Positions 24,007-32,345 of a stretch of 35,263 nt of DNA are shown one piece after another (positions within the stretch are counted from its first letter, which is position 1; each line of letters begins with the position of its first letter). Below the pieces are notes generated by a model that was not told the DNA's origin, ran no database searches, and worked only from the letters and a program-made list of their open reading frames with translations. Position numbers and translations under genes: made by a program. Source of the stretch: Chloroflexota bacterium (GTDB taxonomy: Bacteria; Chloroflexota; Anaerolineae; Caldilineales; Caldilineaceae); the NCBI GenBank assembly GCA_003451595.1, contig DMDA01000078.1, positions 1 through 35,263 of the forward strand. Direction: 5' to 3'.

Positions 24007-24933
24007 CTATCCACCAACCCGCATCGGCAGTCTCGCCCCCTCGACCTGCTTGGCCATCACCGCCGCCAGCCGCTGCATCTCCGCATCGCTCAGGCGCGGC
24101 TGATCCTGCCACGGATAGGTGCGCCCCAACGCCTGATACTTTGACTTTCCCAATGTATGATAGGGCAGCAGGTTGATCTCGCTCACCCGCTGCCCCAGGC
24201 TGAGCACGAAAGTGGCAATCGCGGTCAGACTGGCGGGGTCGGCGTTGAAGCCCGGAATCACCGGCACGCGCACGATCAGCTTCGGCGCAGGCAGGTCGGC
24301 GATGCGGCGCAGGTTCGCCAGGATCAGCGCGTTGTCCAGTCCGGTGTAGCGGCGGTGAAGCTCGCTGTCCACGTGCTTGACGTCATAGAGCAGCAGGTCG
24401 AGGTGGGGCAAGAGCCGGGCAAAGACCGTCCACTGCGTGTGCCCCGACGTCTCCAGCGCGGTGTGGATGCCTTCCGCCCGCGCCAGCCGCAGCAGCGCCT
24501 CGGCAAACACGGGCTGCATCGTCGCCTCGCCGCCGGTGAGCGTCAGCCCGCCGCTGCGGTCGTAGAAAGGCGCATCGCGGCGCACCTCCGCCATCACCTC
24601 GCCGGCGGTGCGCCGTGCGCCGATCCAGTGGATAGCGCCGGTCGGGCAAACGAAAGGACGCTCGCCCAGCGCCTCACTGCGGACGGCGGCGCTGCTGGCC
24701 TGTTCCCAGCAGACCGGGCAAGGCGTCTCGAACTGGCCGCATGTCATGCAGTTGGGCGCGGCAAGCATCAGTTCCGGCTGTAGACTCTGCGATTCCGGGT
24801 TGGCGCACCACGCACAGCGCAGCGGGCAGCCCTTCAAGAAGACGTTCGTGCGCAGCCCGGGCCCATCATGCACGGAGTAACGTTGGATGTCGAAAACAAT
24901 GCCCTCGACTTGCTCCCAATCTCCAATCTCCAA
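24007..24933 (-). CDS. Glycyl radical enzyme activase (radical SAM)
   Basis: The 308-aa product is a PFL-activase-type radical SAM protein that abstracts H from the Gly of its partner. It shows GIVFDIQRYSVHDGPGLRTN, the CxxxCxxC at Cys36, 40 and 43, and GGLTLTGGEATMQ. A reduced ferredoxin-like insert (CMTCGQ, CPVC, then CPTGAI) has only five Cys, enough for one auxiliary cluster rather than two. The start is TTG 24933, with GGAGG 8 nt upstream. Both start and ribosome site lie inside a direct repeat shared with the end of the GMC gene. An open frame continues to GTG 24978. The partner is surely the glycyl radical enzyme at 27846-30275. Confidence 0.9.
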   Translation of the reverse strand: MEIGDWEQVEGIVFDIQRYSVHDGPGLRTNVFLKGCPLRCAWCANPESQSLQPELMLAAPNCMTCGQFETPCPVCWEQASSAAVRSEALGERPFVCPTGAIHWIGARRTAGEVMAEVRRDAPFYDRSGGLTLTGGEATMQPVFAEALLRLARAEGIHTALETSGHTQWTVFARLLPHLDLLLYDVKHVDSELHRRYTGLDNALILANLRRIADLPAPKLIVRVPVIPGFNADPASLTAIATFVLSLGQRVSEINLLPYHTLGKSKYQALGRTYPWQDQPRLSDAEMQRLAAVMAKQVEGARLPMRVGG

Positions 24934-24967
24934 TCTCTCAACCTCCAATCCTCTCCGCCACCCGCAA
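24907..24967. repeat. Direct repeat, copy 1, flanking the toxin-antitoxin pair
   Basis: GACTTGCTCCCAATCTC, heptamer-like repeats, then AACCTCCAATCCTCTCCGCC and ACCCGCAA. The same ends, with a slightly different heptamer core, recur at 25800-25862. The outer 25 bases are identical. This copy overlaps the 5' end of the activase gene. Confidence 0.85.
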
Positions 24968-25047
24968 GCGCCCGTCACGCCGGAGGCGATGACCTACAAA
25001 GCCAACTCTGCCCCCAATGTGAAATAGACCTTTATTGTCGCACACCG

Positions 25048-25091
25048 TTGACATCTACGCCTGAGTTCGCTATCATAGCCATGTAGATAGC
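25048..25091 (+). promoter_or_regulatory. Promoter and operator of the toxin-antitoxin pair
   Basis: A perfect -35 TTGACA (25048-25053), a 17-bp spacer and TATCAT (25071-25076). An inverted repeat GCTATC (25069-25074) and GATAGC (25086-25091) overlaps the -10 box and the transcript start, a natural site for autorepression by the antitoxin or toxin-antitoxin complex. Confidence 0.75.
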
Positions 25092-25106
25092 CAACAGGAG
25101 GTTGCC

Positions 25107-25385
25107 TTGATCAAACAATACTCAATCGCAGAAGCGCGCAATCACTTCGCCGCCATTGTGCACGATCTCGAAGCAACGCAGCCGGTGCAAATCACCCGGC
25201 GCGGCAGAGTTGTGGCCGTCCTGATGGGCATCGAGGAATACGAGCGGCTGACTACGAACCACACTGACTTCTGGGGCGCCTACGAACGCTTCCGCGCCGA
25301 AGTCGACTTGCCGCCGCTGCAAATCGAACCGGAAATCTTTGCCGGCGTGCGTGATGTTGCGCCTGGACGCGAGGCTGCCTGGTGA
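25107..25385 (+). CDS. Phd/YefM-type antitoxin
   Basis: The 92-aa product begins KQYSIAEARNHFAAIVHDLE and continues with PVQITRRGRVVAVLMGIEEY, the DNA-binding domain of Phd/YefM antitoxins. The C-terminal part (about 50-92) is the toxin-neutralising segment. The start is a TTG at 25107 with AGGAGG 6 nt upstream. The stop overlaps the toxin start by 4 bp (GTGA), the usual coupling in these modules. Confidence 0.92.
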   Translation: MIKQYSIAEARNHFAAIVHDLEATQPVQITRRGRVVAVLMGIEEYERLTTNHTDFWGAYERFRAEVDLPPLQIEPEIFAGVRDVAPGREAAW

Positions 25386-25801
25386 CATTGCAATTCCTCC
25401 TCGACACCAACATCCTGTCCGAGCCGCTGCGACCGCACCCCAACCCACAGGTGATGGTGCAACTTCGCCACTGGCGTCACGCCATCGCCATACCCACCAT
25501 CGTCTGGCATGAACTGTGGTTCGGCTGCTATCGGCTACAGCCCTCGACGCGGCGCACTGCCATCGAACGGTACCTGACCAACGTGGTTGCAGTTAGCCTG
25601 CCAGTCTTGCCCTACGATGCGCGCGCTGCCCACTGGCACGCCAACGAACGCGCCCGTCTCAGCGCGCTCGGCAAGACGCCGCCTTTTGCCGACGGCATGA
25701 TCGCCGCCATTGCCCGGACGAATGACCTGACACTGGTCACCTTCAACTTGGACGACTACCGCGCCTTCGACGGCTTGCGCATCACCGACTGGCAAACCTG
25801 A
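25382..25801 (+). CDS. VapC-type PIN-domain toxin (ribonuclease)
   Basis: The 139-aa PIN protein starts at GTG 25382 and carries the acidic metal-binding residues Asp8 (LLDTN), Glu44 (WHELWFG), Asp104 (FADGMIAAIA) and Asp124 (TFNLDDY). VapC toxins cut tRNA or rRNA sites; the target is not predictable here. All catalytic residues are present, so the module looks intact. It is paired with a Phd/YefM antitoxin rather than the AbrB-type VapB, a common variation. Confidence 0.92.
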   Translation: MTLQFLLDTNILSEPLRPHPNPQVMVQLRHWRHAIAIPTIVWHELWFGCYRLQPSTRRTAIERYLTNVVAVSLPVLPYDARAAHWHANERARLSALGKTPPFADGMIAAIARTNDLTLVTFNLDDYRAFDGLRITDWQT

Positions 25802-25862
25802 CCTGCTCCCAATCTCTCAACCTCTCAACCTCTCAACCTCCAATCCTCTCCGCCACCCGCAA
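25800..25862. repeat. Direct repeat, copy 2, flanking the toxin-antitoxin pair
   Basis: GACCTGCTCCCAATCTC followed by heptamer-like repeats, then AACCTCCAATCCTCTCCGCC and ACCCGCAA. It begins in the last base pairs of the toxin gene and covers the last eight codons and stop of the GMC gene. The pair 24907-24967 and 25800-25862 frames exactly the toxin-antitoxin module. Confidence 0.85.
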
Positions 25863-27332
25863 CGCCTGCGCCGCAATCGTCAACGCTGGATTCATCGCCG
25901 CCGACGACGGGAAAAAGGACGAATCGACCACCCACAGGTTCTCGACATCGTGCGTGCGGCAGGTTGGATCGAGCACCGACGTGGCCGGGTCCACACCAAA
26001 GCGCGCAGTGCCGCACTGATGCGAATTGGTCTCGATGCCCATCGGCTGCACAAAGACGAACTGGTAGCCCGCCTCTCGCATCATACACCGCGCCGCTGCA
26101 ACTAGCTTGCGATGCGCCACCAGATTGTTGGGCTTCCAGTGTACGATCACCCTGCCGTCGCTGCGTAGCTCGATGCGGTTGTTGGGGTCGGGCAGGTCTT
26201 CGGACATCACCCACCAGTCCACACTGCGGTCAGCCATGCCCTGCAGGATCGGCCTGGGCACAAGCGGCTGTGCGGCGGTGAGCATCCCGGCTTGCAGCTT
26301 GCCGAGCAGTTGGATATTGCCCATCGGATAGGCGAAGTCCGGGCCCCGGAAATAGAAATCGTTGATCGCCATCGTCTTTTGGAAGACAGTCGGGTTGCGG
26401 CGGAAGGGATCGACCGCCATCAGTGCGGTGTTGTTGTGCACCATGTAGTTGCGCCCCACCAGCCCGGAGGAGTTCGCCAGCCCGTTGGGATGTTTGTCGT
26501 TCGCCGAACGCAGCAGCAGCAGCGCCGAGTTGACCGCACCGCACGCCACCACAAAGCGGTCGGCATGCACCGTGAGCTTCTCGCCGCCGCGTTCCAGCTC
26601 GACGCCAACCACGCGCCGCCCCGTGCTGTCGGTCAGCAGCCGCTGCGCCAGCGTCTTTGTCCACAGCGTGATGGTCTGACTCGCCATCGCCGGGCGCACG
26701 CAGTTGACATCGCTCTCACTCTTTGCCAGCACCTGGCACGGGAAACCGTCGCACGTCTTGCAGCGGATGCAGCGCCCGCCCGCGCGCAGGTCGATGCCCA
26801 TCGGGTAGTGGAAGGGATGCAGCCCCTGGTTACGCAGCCGCACACTCAGGTCGTCGATGTACGGCTCATGCGGCACCGGCGGGAAAGGAAACGGGCCAGA
26901 ACGCGGCGGCTCGGTGGGGTCTTCGCCTGTGGCGCCGTGCACGGCGTAGATTTCCTCGGCGCGGGCATAGTACGGCTCCAGCTCGTCGTAGGTGATGGGC
27001 CAGGCCGGCGAAGTCCCGCCTTCGTGCTCAATCACGCCGAAATCCTGCACACGGAAGCGCGGCAGCGCGGCGCCGTAGACCTTGGTGTTGCCGCCCACAA
27101 AGTAATGCACGCCCGGATGGAAGGGTCTGCCGTCGGCGCCGTACCAGGTTTCGTCGGGCTTGTAGCGGCGGCGATCAAAGACCTCGACCGGTTGCCAGTT
27201 CTGCGGCTCCTGCGGCAGGAAGTCCCCGCGCTCGACGAGCAAGATGCGCAGCCCACGGTCGCGCAACGCATACGCCAGGGTCCCGCCGCCCGCGCCCGTG
27301 CCGATGATCACCAAATCAAATTGCTCAAACAT
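25833..27332 (-). CDS. GMC-family FAD oxidoreductase with a Cys-rich insert
   Basis: The 499-aa product has the FAD-binding start VIIGTGAGGGTLAYAL, and an active-site His438 (SHQCGTARFG) and Asn481 (MNPALTI), the GMC catalytic pair. It should oxidise an alcohol group of a sugar or polyol using FAD. Between about residues 180 and 215 lies a Cys-rich segment (Cys188, 191, 194, 199 and 211), unlike glucose oxidase but seen in some bacterial members; it may hold an FeS cluster. ATG 27332 has GAGGAAAG upstream. The gene ends inside a direct repeat. The electron acceptor is unknown. Confidence 0.9.
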   Translation of the reverse strand: MFEQFDLVIIGTGAGGGTLAYALRDRGLRILLVERGDFLPQEPQNWQPVEVFDRRRYKPDETWYGADGRPFHPGVHYFVGGNTKVYGAALPRFRVQDFGVIEHEGGTSPAWPITYDELEPYYARAEEIYAVHGATGEDPTEPPRSGPFPFPPVPHEPYIDDLSVRLRNQGLHPFHYPMGIDLRAGGRCIRCKTCDGFPCQVLAKSESDVNCVRPAMASQTITLWTKTLAQRLLTDSTGRRVVGVELERGGEKLTVHADRFVVACGAVNSALLLLRSANDKHPNGLANSSGLVGRNYMVHNNTALMAVDPFRRNPTVFQKTMAINDFYFRGPDFAYPMGNIQLLGKLQAGMLTAAQPLVPRPILQGMADRSVDWWVMSEDLPDPNNRIELRSDGRVIVHWKPNNLVAHRKLVAAARCMMREAGYQFVFVQPMGIETNSHQCGTARFGVDPATSVLDPTCRTHDVENLWVVDSSFFPSSAAMNPALTIAAQALRVAERIGG

Positions 27333-27360
27333 AGGCTTTCCTCACATAAAAGTGACAAAT

Positions 27361-27534
27361 AGAACGCGGATGACGCAGATTGGGCGGATTTGCGCAGATT
27401 TTTCTGAACTGTCTTTGATCTGCACTGATCCGTCCGATTCGTGTTATCAGAATGCGGATCGAGCGGATTGCGCAGATTTTTCTGAACTGCCTTTGATCCG
27501 CGCTGATCCGCAAAATCCGCGTCATCCGCGTTCT
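27361..27534. repeat. CGCAGATT-type repeat element with 21-bp inverted ends
   Basis: The ends AGAACGCGGATGACGCAGATT (27361-27381) and 27514-27534 form an inverted repeat with one mismatch in 21. Inside, a ~41-bp unit (GCGCAGATTTTTCTGAACTG start) occurs at 27392-27432 and 27470-27510, with few differences. It fills most of the gap between the Dabb and GMC genes. No reading frame is present. A related sequence lies at 30306-30422. Confidence 0.75.
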
Positions 27535-27541
27535 ATTGCGG

Positions 27542-27856
27542 CTATCGGCTCCAATAATCCAGCACCAGCACCTGGGCGATGTGCGGTTCGACCAGTTCCA
27601 CAAAGCGCTGGTGCGCCGGATGCGGCAGGTAGACGGCGCGACCGGCTTCGTTGCGGAAGGTGACCAGGAAGCAGTGCGTGTAGCCGCGCGCGGCGTTCTC
27701 CACGCTGACATCCGTGCCCCACTCGAAGGCGATGATTTCGGGAATCTGTGCGGGCAGCGCGGCGAAGGCCGCTTCGATGGCGCGCACCTGGTCGGGCGTC
27801 GTCTCCGGCGTGAAGCCAAAGAGCACGACATGGCGTAACACGGATTCAGTCGGCAT
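27542..27856 (-). CDS. Dabb (stress-responsive alpha/beta barrel) protein
   Basis: The 104-aa product begins VLRHVVLFGF, then VRAIEAAFAALP, IIAFEWGTDVS, THCFLVTFRNEAGRAVYLPHP and HQRFVEL, the Dabb order with conserved His near residue 9. Such proteins form dimeric barrels and act as small lyases, cyclases or binding proteins. The start codon ATG 27856 overlaps the end of the glycyl radical enzyme gene by 11 bp, with GGAG 8-9 nt upstream, so the two are translationally coupled. It may act on the radical-enzyme product; that is inference. Confidence 0.88.
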   Translation of the reverse strand: MPTESVLRHVVLFGFTPETTPDQVRAIEAAFAALPAQIPEIIAFEWGTDVSVENAARGYTHCFLVTFRNEAGRAVYLPHPAHQRFVELVEPHIAQVLVLDYWSR

Positions 27857-30275
27857 CGCCAAACTCCGTTCTGGCAATAATCTCGTTCTGCAACTCCTTG
27901 TCGAGTTCCGTGAAGTAGGCGCTGTAGCCCGCCACGCGCACGACGAGCGAGCGATATTCCTCCGGGTTGGCTTGCGCTGCGCGCAGCGTCGCCGCCGAAA
28001 CGACGTTGAACTGCACGTGTGGGATGTGCAGCCGGCAGAAGCCGCGCAGCAGCAGCACAAACTTGTCGAGCGCCTGGTCGCCCGCAAAAAACGACGGTAG
28101 AAACTTCATGTTGAGCAGCGTGCCGTTGGAAGCCAGCTGGAGGTCGAGACGGCTCACCGACTGCAGCACGGCGGTGGCGCCGCGACGGTCGCGCCCGGCT
28201 GTGGGCGACAGCCCGCCATCCGCCAGCGGCGTCCCGGCGTGACGACCGTCGGGCGTGGCGCCGACATTGGCGCCCATCGGCACGTGCGCCGAGACAGTGT
28301 AGAAGCCGGGCTGATAGACGCCGCCGCGAATCGTCTGGTGCTGTTCGACCAATTCGGCGTAGCGGTCGCCCCACCGGCTGGCGTAGCGATCAACGCGGGC
28401 GTCGTCGTTGCCATACTTGGGCACGCGGTGGATCAAGCGTTGACGCAGCACTTCGGCGCCTTCATAGTTGGTGCGCAGCGCGTCGAGCAGCTCCTGTCCC
28501 GAAAGCCATTTTTCCTGAAAAACCGCCTGTTCGACTGCAGCCAGGCTGTCGGCGACGTTGGCGATCTGCACGCCCTGCACGCCGGAGAAGTTGTAGTGTG
28601 CGCCGCCTGCCGTCACATCCAGCCCGCGCGCGATGCAGTCCTGGATCACCAGCGAGAGGAAGGGCGAAGGCAGCAGTTCGGCGTGAGTCTGGTCGACGAC
28701 GTTGCAGCCTTTGACCATCAGCGGGATGAAGTGGGCAAGCTGTGCGTCGTAGGCGGCTTCCAGTTCCGCCATACTCGACATCGTGGCGAGCGTCGGCGTG
28801 GGCAGCCCGATCTGTTCACCCGTCTGCGGGTCTTTGCCACCGAAGAGCGTCAGTTCGAGCACACGCGTCAGGTTGAACATCGAGGCGTCGCTCCAGCCCA
28901 GCGCCTTGCCCGGCGTCGACAGTTCCACACAGCCGACGACCGCATAGTTGCGCGCATCTTCCTCGGTCACCCCGCGTGCGATCTGGCCCGGAATGATCAC
29001 CTCATCGTTGAAGACCTGCGGCATCCCGCTGCCCTTACCGATCACGAACGCCGCCGCGCGCAGAAATTCATCCGGGCTGTGCGCGTGGATGCGGATCGAC
29101 AGGTTTGGCTGCGTCATGCCCAGGTCAGCCTGCGCGCGCAGACACATGAACGAGAGCAGGTTGGTGGCGTCGGCGCCGTCGGCGCGCTGCCCGCCCAGCG
29201 CAATGTTGAAGCCGATCGGGAAGCCGGCGAAGTAGCGCGCGCTGTGGCTGGAGCGCAGCAGCACGATCTCGTTGAACTTGAGCCACAGGCATTCGAGCAG
29301 CTCCTGCGCCTGCGCCAACGTCAGCTTGCCGGACGCCAAATCCGCCTCCAGATAAGGCAACATGTATTGGTCGAAGCGCCCCGGCGAGAAGCTGCTGGCG
29401 TTCGATTCGATCTGCAGCAGCACAAAGAGAAACCAGACTGCCTGCAATGCCTCGTGAAAGTCACGCGCGGGATGCTCTGCCAGCCAGCGACAGTTGGCGG
29501 CGATGCGCTCAAGCTCGCGAGTTCGCACCGGATCATCGTTATCCCTTGCCAGTTCTGTTGCCAGATCGGCATAGCGCAGCATAAATTCCTGCGCCGCCTG
29601 CAGTGCAATCAGCGCGGCGTCATAGAAAACCTGATGCGCGTCATCTTGCATTCCTGGCTGCGCCCGCGCGGCCAGCACCTGCGCCCTCAACCCGCCGATA
29701 CCCAGCCGTAGCCATGCTTCCACGTCGGGCAGGATGTGCCCCTGCGCGTGGTCGGTCTGGTTGAGCGAGAAGACGCGACCCCTCACAGCAGCGCGCACGT
29801 CCTCCGGCACGCGCTGCGCGACCGTGTCCTCCAGCGTGCGTCCGCGCCAGTAGGGAAAAATCTCGTCGCGCAGTTCGCGGATCGCCGCTGGCGTGGTGTG
29901 GAAGCGATCCTGCGGGCGCGTGGGCAGGATGTCCAGCTCCTTGTCGATCCACGCGACCGCGCCTTCAGGCGCGATGACGCCCATGCGCGGCAACAGCGAG
30001 CGGTTGCCGACAATCAGCTCGCCGGGCTGAAGCGTGATGCTCTGCTGACGCACCAGGTGTAGCAGCATCTGCGCACGGCGCAGCCCCATCGGCTGGCCCT
30101 CAGTGGCACGGTATGCCTCGGTCGTGTAGCGCGCCCGCTCCACGTCGAGATAGCGCGGCTCATTCAGCAGCCGCTGCTTGATGGCAGCAACGCGCGCGGT
30201 GGGCCGGGTGGTCGTCCAGTCGGCTTGTGGAAAGCCGGCGCTGGCGTCTTCCGTTTGTTCGAGACAATCAATCAC
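27846..30275 (-). CDS. Glycyl radical enzyme (PFL/diol-dehydratase superfamily)
   Basis: The 809-aa product has both radical motifs: the thiyl Cys449 in VVGCVELSTPGK, with Glu451, and the C-terminal glycyl site RVAGYSAYFTELD with Gly783. GCVE is shared by dehydratase and C-C/C-N-lyase branches, while pyruvate formate-lyase has a Cys pair, so this is not PFL itself. Glycerol, propanediol, choline and other lyases remain possible. The domain order and length match the family. The start is probably GTG 30275, with AAGG 10 nt upstream; a TTG 30305 is an alternative. The activase is three genes further in the cluster. The oxygen-sensitive chemistry implies anaerobic expression. Confidence 0.92.
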   Translation of the reverse strand: MIDCLEQTEDASAGFPQADWTTTRPTARVAAIKQRLLNEPRYLDVERARYTTEAYRATEGQPMGLRRAQMLLHLVRQQSITLQPGELIVGNRSLLPRMGVIAPEGAVAWIDKELDILPTRPQDRFHTTPAAIRELRDEIFPYWRGRTLEDTVAQRVPEDVRAAVRGRVFSLNQTDHAQGHILPDVEAWLRLGIGGLRAQVLAARAQPGMQDDAHQVFYDAALIALQAAQEFMLRYADLATELARDNDDPVRTRELERIAANCRWLAEHPARDFHEALQAVWFLFVLLQIESNASSFSPGRFDQYMLPYLEADLASGKLTLAQAQELLECLWLKFNEIVLLRSSHSARYFAGFPIGFNIALGGQRADGADATNLLSFMCLRAQADLGMTQPNLSIRIHAHSPDEFLRAAAFVIGKGSGMPQVFNDEVIIPGQIARGVTEEDARNYAVVGCVELSTPGKALGWSDASMFNLTRVLELTLFGGKDPQTGEQIGLPTPTLATMSSMAELEAAYDAQLAHFIPLMVKGCNVVDQTHAELLPSPFLSLVIQDCIARGLDVTAGGAHYNFSGVQGVQIANVADSLAAVEQAVFQEKWLSGQELLDALRTNYEGAEVLRQRLIHRVPKYGNDDARVDRYASRWGDRYAELVEQHQTIRGGVYQPGFYTVSAHVPMGANVGATPDGRHAGTPLADGGLSPTAGRDRRGATAVLQSVSRLDLQLASNGTLLNMKFLPSFFAGDQALDKFVLLLRGFCRLHIPHVQFNVVSAATLRAAQANPEEYRSLVVRVAGYSAYFTELDKELQNEIIARTEFGDAD

Positions 30276-30305
30276 CGAGATTTTGCCTTTCAGTTTGCAG
30301 GTCAA

Positions 30306-30422
30306 TATCGATCCGCAGATTACGCAGATTGCGCAGAGAATCTTGCTTTTTCTACGCAGTCTGATGAACTCTTCATCGATGACTCATCGATCCGCATATT
30401 CCGCCAATCCGTGTTCTCCTGT
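30306..30422. repeat. CGCAGATT-type repeat, degenerate copy
   Basis: ATCGATCCGCAGATTACGCA at the left and CCGCCAATCCGTGTTCT at the right resemble the ends of the element at 27361-27534, though the inner 41-bp unit is only partly visible. It lies between the second permease gene and the glycyl radical enzyme gene, just upstream of the latter. Confidence 0.55.
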
Positions 30423-31286
30423 TTACCCCTTCACCGACCCTGCCAGAATACCGCGAATGAAGAAGCGCCCGAGCAGGATGTAGATGATCGCGGTCGGCAG
30501 CGCAGCCAAGACGGCGCCCGCCATCACCACGTTCCACTCCACTGAGAAGGTGCCCGACAGGTTGTTGAGTGCAATCGTGACCGGCTGCGCGGCCGGGTTG
30601 GGCACGACAGTGACGCCAAAGAGGAAGTCGTTCCAGATGTTGGTGAACTGAAAGATGCCGACGACGACGAACGCCGGAATCGACAGCGGCAGCATGACGC
30701 GCGTGAAAGTCGTGATCAGCCCGGCGCCATCGACGCGCGCGGCGTCCATCAGCTCGGTCGGCACGCCGGCGAAGTAGTTGCGGAAGATCAGCGTCGTGAT
30801 CGGAATGCCGTAGATCACATGCACCAGCACCAGCCCCGGAATCGTGCCGTAGACGCCCAGAATTTGCAGCGTGCGCACCAGCGGCAGCAGGACGCTCTGG
30901 TAGGGAATGAAGAAGCCAAAGAGCATCAGCGTGAAGACGATGTCCGAGCCGCGGAACTTCCACTTGGCGAAAAGATAGCCGTTAATGGCGCCGATCAGCG
31001 ACGAGAGAATCGTAGCGGGAATCACCATCAACAGGCTGTTCATCATATTGGGCTGAAGCCGCTGCCAGGCGCCGGCAAAACCATTGTCGGTCGATAGCTG
31101 TGCGGGTGGAAGCCACATGCGCTGTAGGCTGACGCTCTGCGCGTCCTTGAGGCCGTTGGCAACCATGACATAAACCGGCATCAAGAAGACGATTGCCATC
31201 AGAAACATGACAATCCAGACGGCGTAGGTTCCCCAGTGGCGGGGACGACGGCGTGGTTGAGGTTGCGAAAGTGCGGCGGTGGTCAT
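30423..31286 (-). CDS. Carbohydrate ABC transporter permease (MalG type)
   Basis: The 287-aa product has six membrane helices, a periplasmic loop after the first, and the EAA motif NYFAGVPTELMDAARVDGAGLITTF with the DAARVDGAG core that contacts the ATPase. The C terminus GILAGSVKG is typical of MalG/UgpE-type permeases. ATG 31286 overlaps the previous stop (ATGA), with GGGAGGA upstream. Confidence 0.93.
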   Translation of the reverse strand: MTTAALSQPQPRRRPRHWGTYAVWIVMFLMAIVFLMPVYVMVANGLKDAQSVSLQRMWLPPAQLSTDNGFAGAWQRLQPNMMNSLLMVIPATILSSLIGAINGYLFAKWKFRGSDIVFTLMLFGFFIPYQSVLLPLVRTLQILGVYGTIPGLVLVHVIYGIPITTLIFRNYFAGVPTELMDAARVDGAGLITTFTRVMLPLSIPAFVVVGIFQFTNIWNDFLFGVTVVPNPAAQPVTIALNNLSGTFSVEWNVVMAGAVLAALPTAIIYILLGRFFIRGILAGSVKG

Positions 31287-32320
31287 GAGTCCTCCCGCAA
31301 GGTGCTGGCCAGATAGGGCACGATGACAAGCGCGACGAGCACAAGCATGATAATGGCAGCCGCCGAGCCGAGGTTGTAGCGCGTCGCCTTGAACATCTGT
31401 TCGAAAACGAAGATGGCAGGCACGTCCGTGGCAAAGCCAGGCCCGACGCCGGCCATCGTGTAGACAAGATCGAAAATCTTGAGTGAAACGTGCAGCAGAA
31501 TCACGACGACGCTGATCGTCACCGGGCGCAGCATCGGGATGATCACCTTGCGGTAGACCTGAAACTCGCTGGCGCCATCGATGCGCGCTGCCTCGCGCAC
31601 CTCGTCCGAGATCGTCGCCATGCCGCCGACGTAGAGCGCCATCACAAAGCCGGAGAGCTGCCAGGTCGCCGCAATCGCCACCGGGATCATCGCCAGCGGG
31701 ATGCCCCACTTGACCTGCCAGGCGTCGACGCCGGGCAGCACCGCCGCCAGGATGCCGTTGACTTCCGCCACCACCGTCGGGTCGGTGATCCAGCCCGGCT
31801 TGAGCGGCGCCATGCCGGCTTGTGTCAACAAGTAGTTGATCCCTAGCACCTCGAAGAGCAAATTCAGCCCCGTCTCTGGGTTGAAAATCCAGCGCCAGAC
31901 GACGCCGGTGACGACAAACGAGAGTGCATAGGGAAAGAGGAAAATGTTGCGGAAGACATTGTGCCCGGCCAGGTGGCGGTCGAGCAGGATCGCCAGCGTC
32001 AGACCGAGCGTCACGGCAAAGGCAATGAAGAAGATCGTGAAGACAAAGGTGTTGCGCAGGTCTGCCTGCCAGCGCGCCATGGCGAACATCTCAGCATAGG
32101 TGGCGAAGAGCGGCTCGCGCAGCGTCAGGTCAATTTTCAAGGTGCGCCAGTTGGAGAGCGACACCCAAAACGTGAAGCTGATGAAAACGTAGATGAAGAC
32201 CGCCAGCGCCAGGATCGACGGCAGCAACAGCAGGATCGTTTGCGCCTGTTCCGACAGATGCCAGCGGCGGCGGTCAAGCGGCCGTGCACGGAGCGCAGCC
32301 GAATCGGTGGTGGCGGTCAT
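31283..32320 (-). CDS. Carbohydrate ABC transporter permease (MalF/UgpA type)
   Basis: The 345-aa product has a cytoplasmic start, six membrane helices and the EAA motif EVREAARIDGASEFQVYRKV. A periplasmic domain of ~60 residues between helices 3 and 4 (about residues 150-200) is characteristic of some MalF-type permeases. ATG 32320 has AAAGG 8 nt upstream. No ATP-binding protein is encoded in the window, so a shared ATPase such as MsiK/MalK must serve it. Confidence 0.93.
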   Translation of the reverse strand: MTATTDSAALRARPLDRRRWHLSEQAQTILLLLPSILALAVFIYVFISFTFWVSLSNWRTLKIDLTLREPLFATYAEMFAMARWQADLRNTFVFTIFFIAFAVTLGLTLAILLDRHLAGHNVFRNIFLFPYALSFVVTGVVWRWIFNPETGLNLLFEVLGINYLLTQAGMAPLKPGWITDPTVVAEVNGILAAVLPGVDAWQVKWGIPLAMIPVAIAATWQLSGFVMALYVGGMATISDEVREAARIDGASEFQVYRKVIIPMLRPVTISVVVILLHVSLKIFDLVYTMAGVGPGFATDVPAIFVFEQMFKATRYNLGSAAAIIMLVLVALVIVPYLASTLREDS

Positions 32321-32345
32321 GGGCGTGCCTTTCGGAGAATAACTC

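Noticed and set aside
23768..24112. N-terminal extension of the exported hydrolase-like protein
   Set aside because: It would bury the signal peptide and overlap the activase gene end; ATG 23767 starts the signal peptide directly.
28239..29711. 490-aa plus-strand reading frame opposite the glycyl radical enzyme
   Set aside because: GC-rich antisense shadow; the minus-strand gene has all radical motifs.
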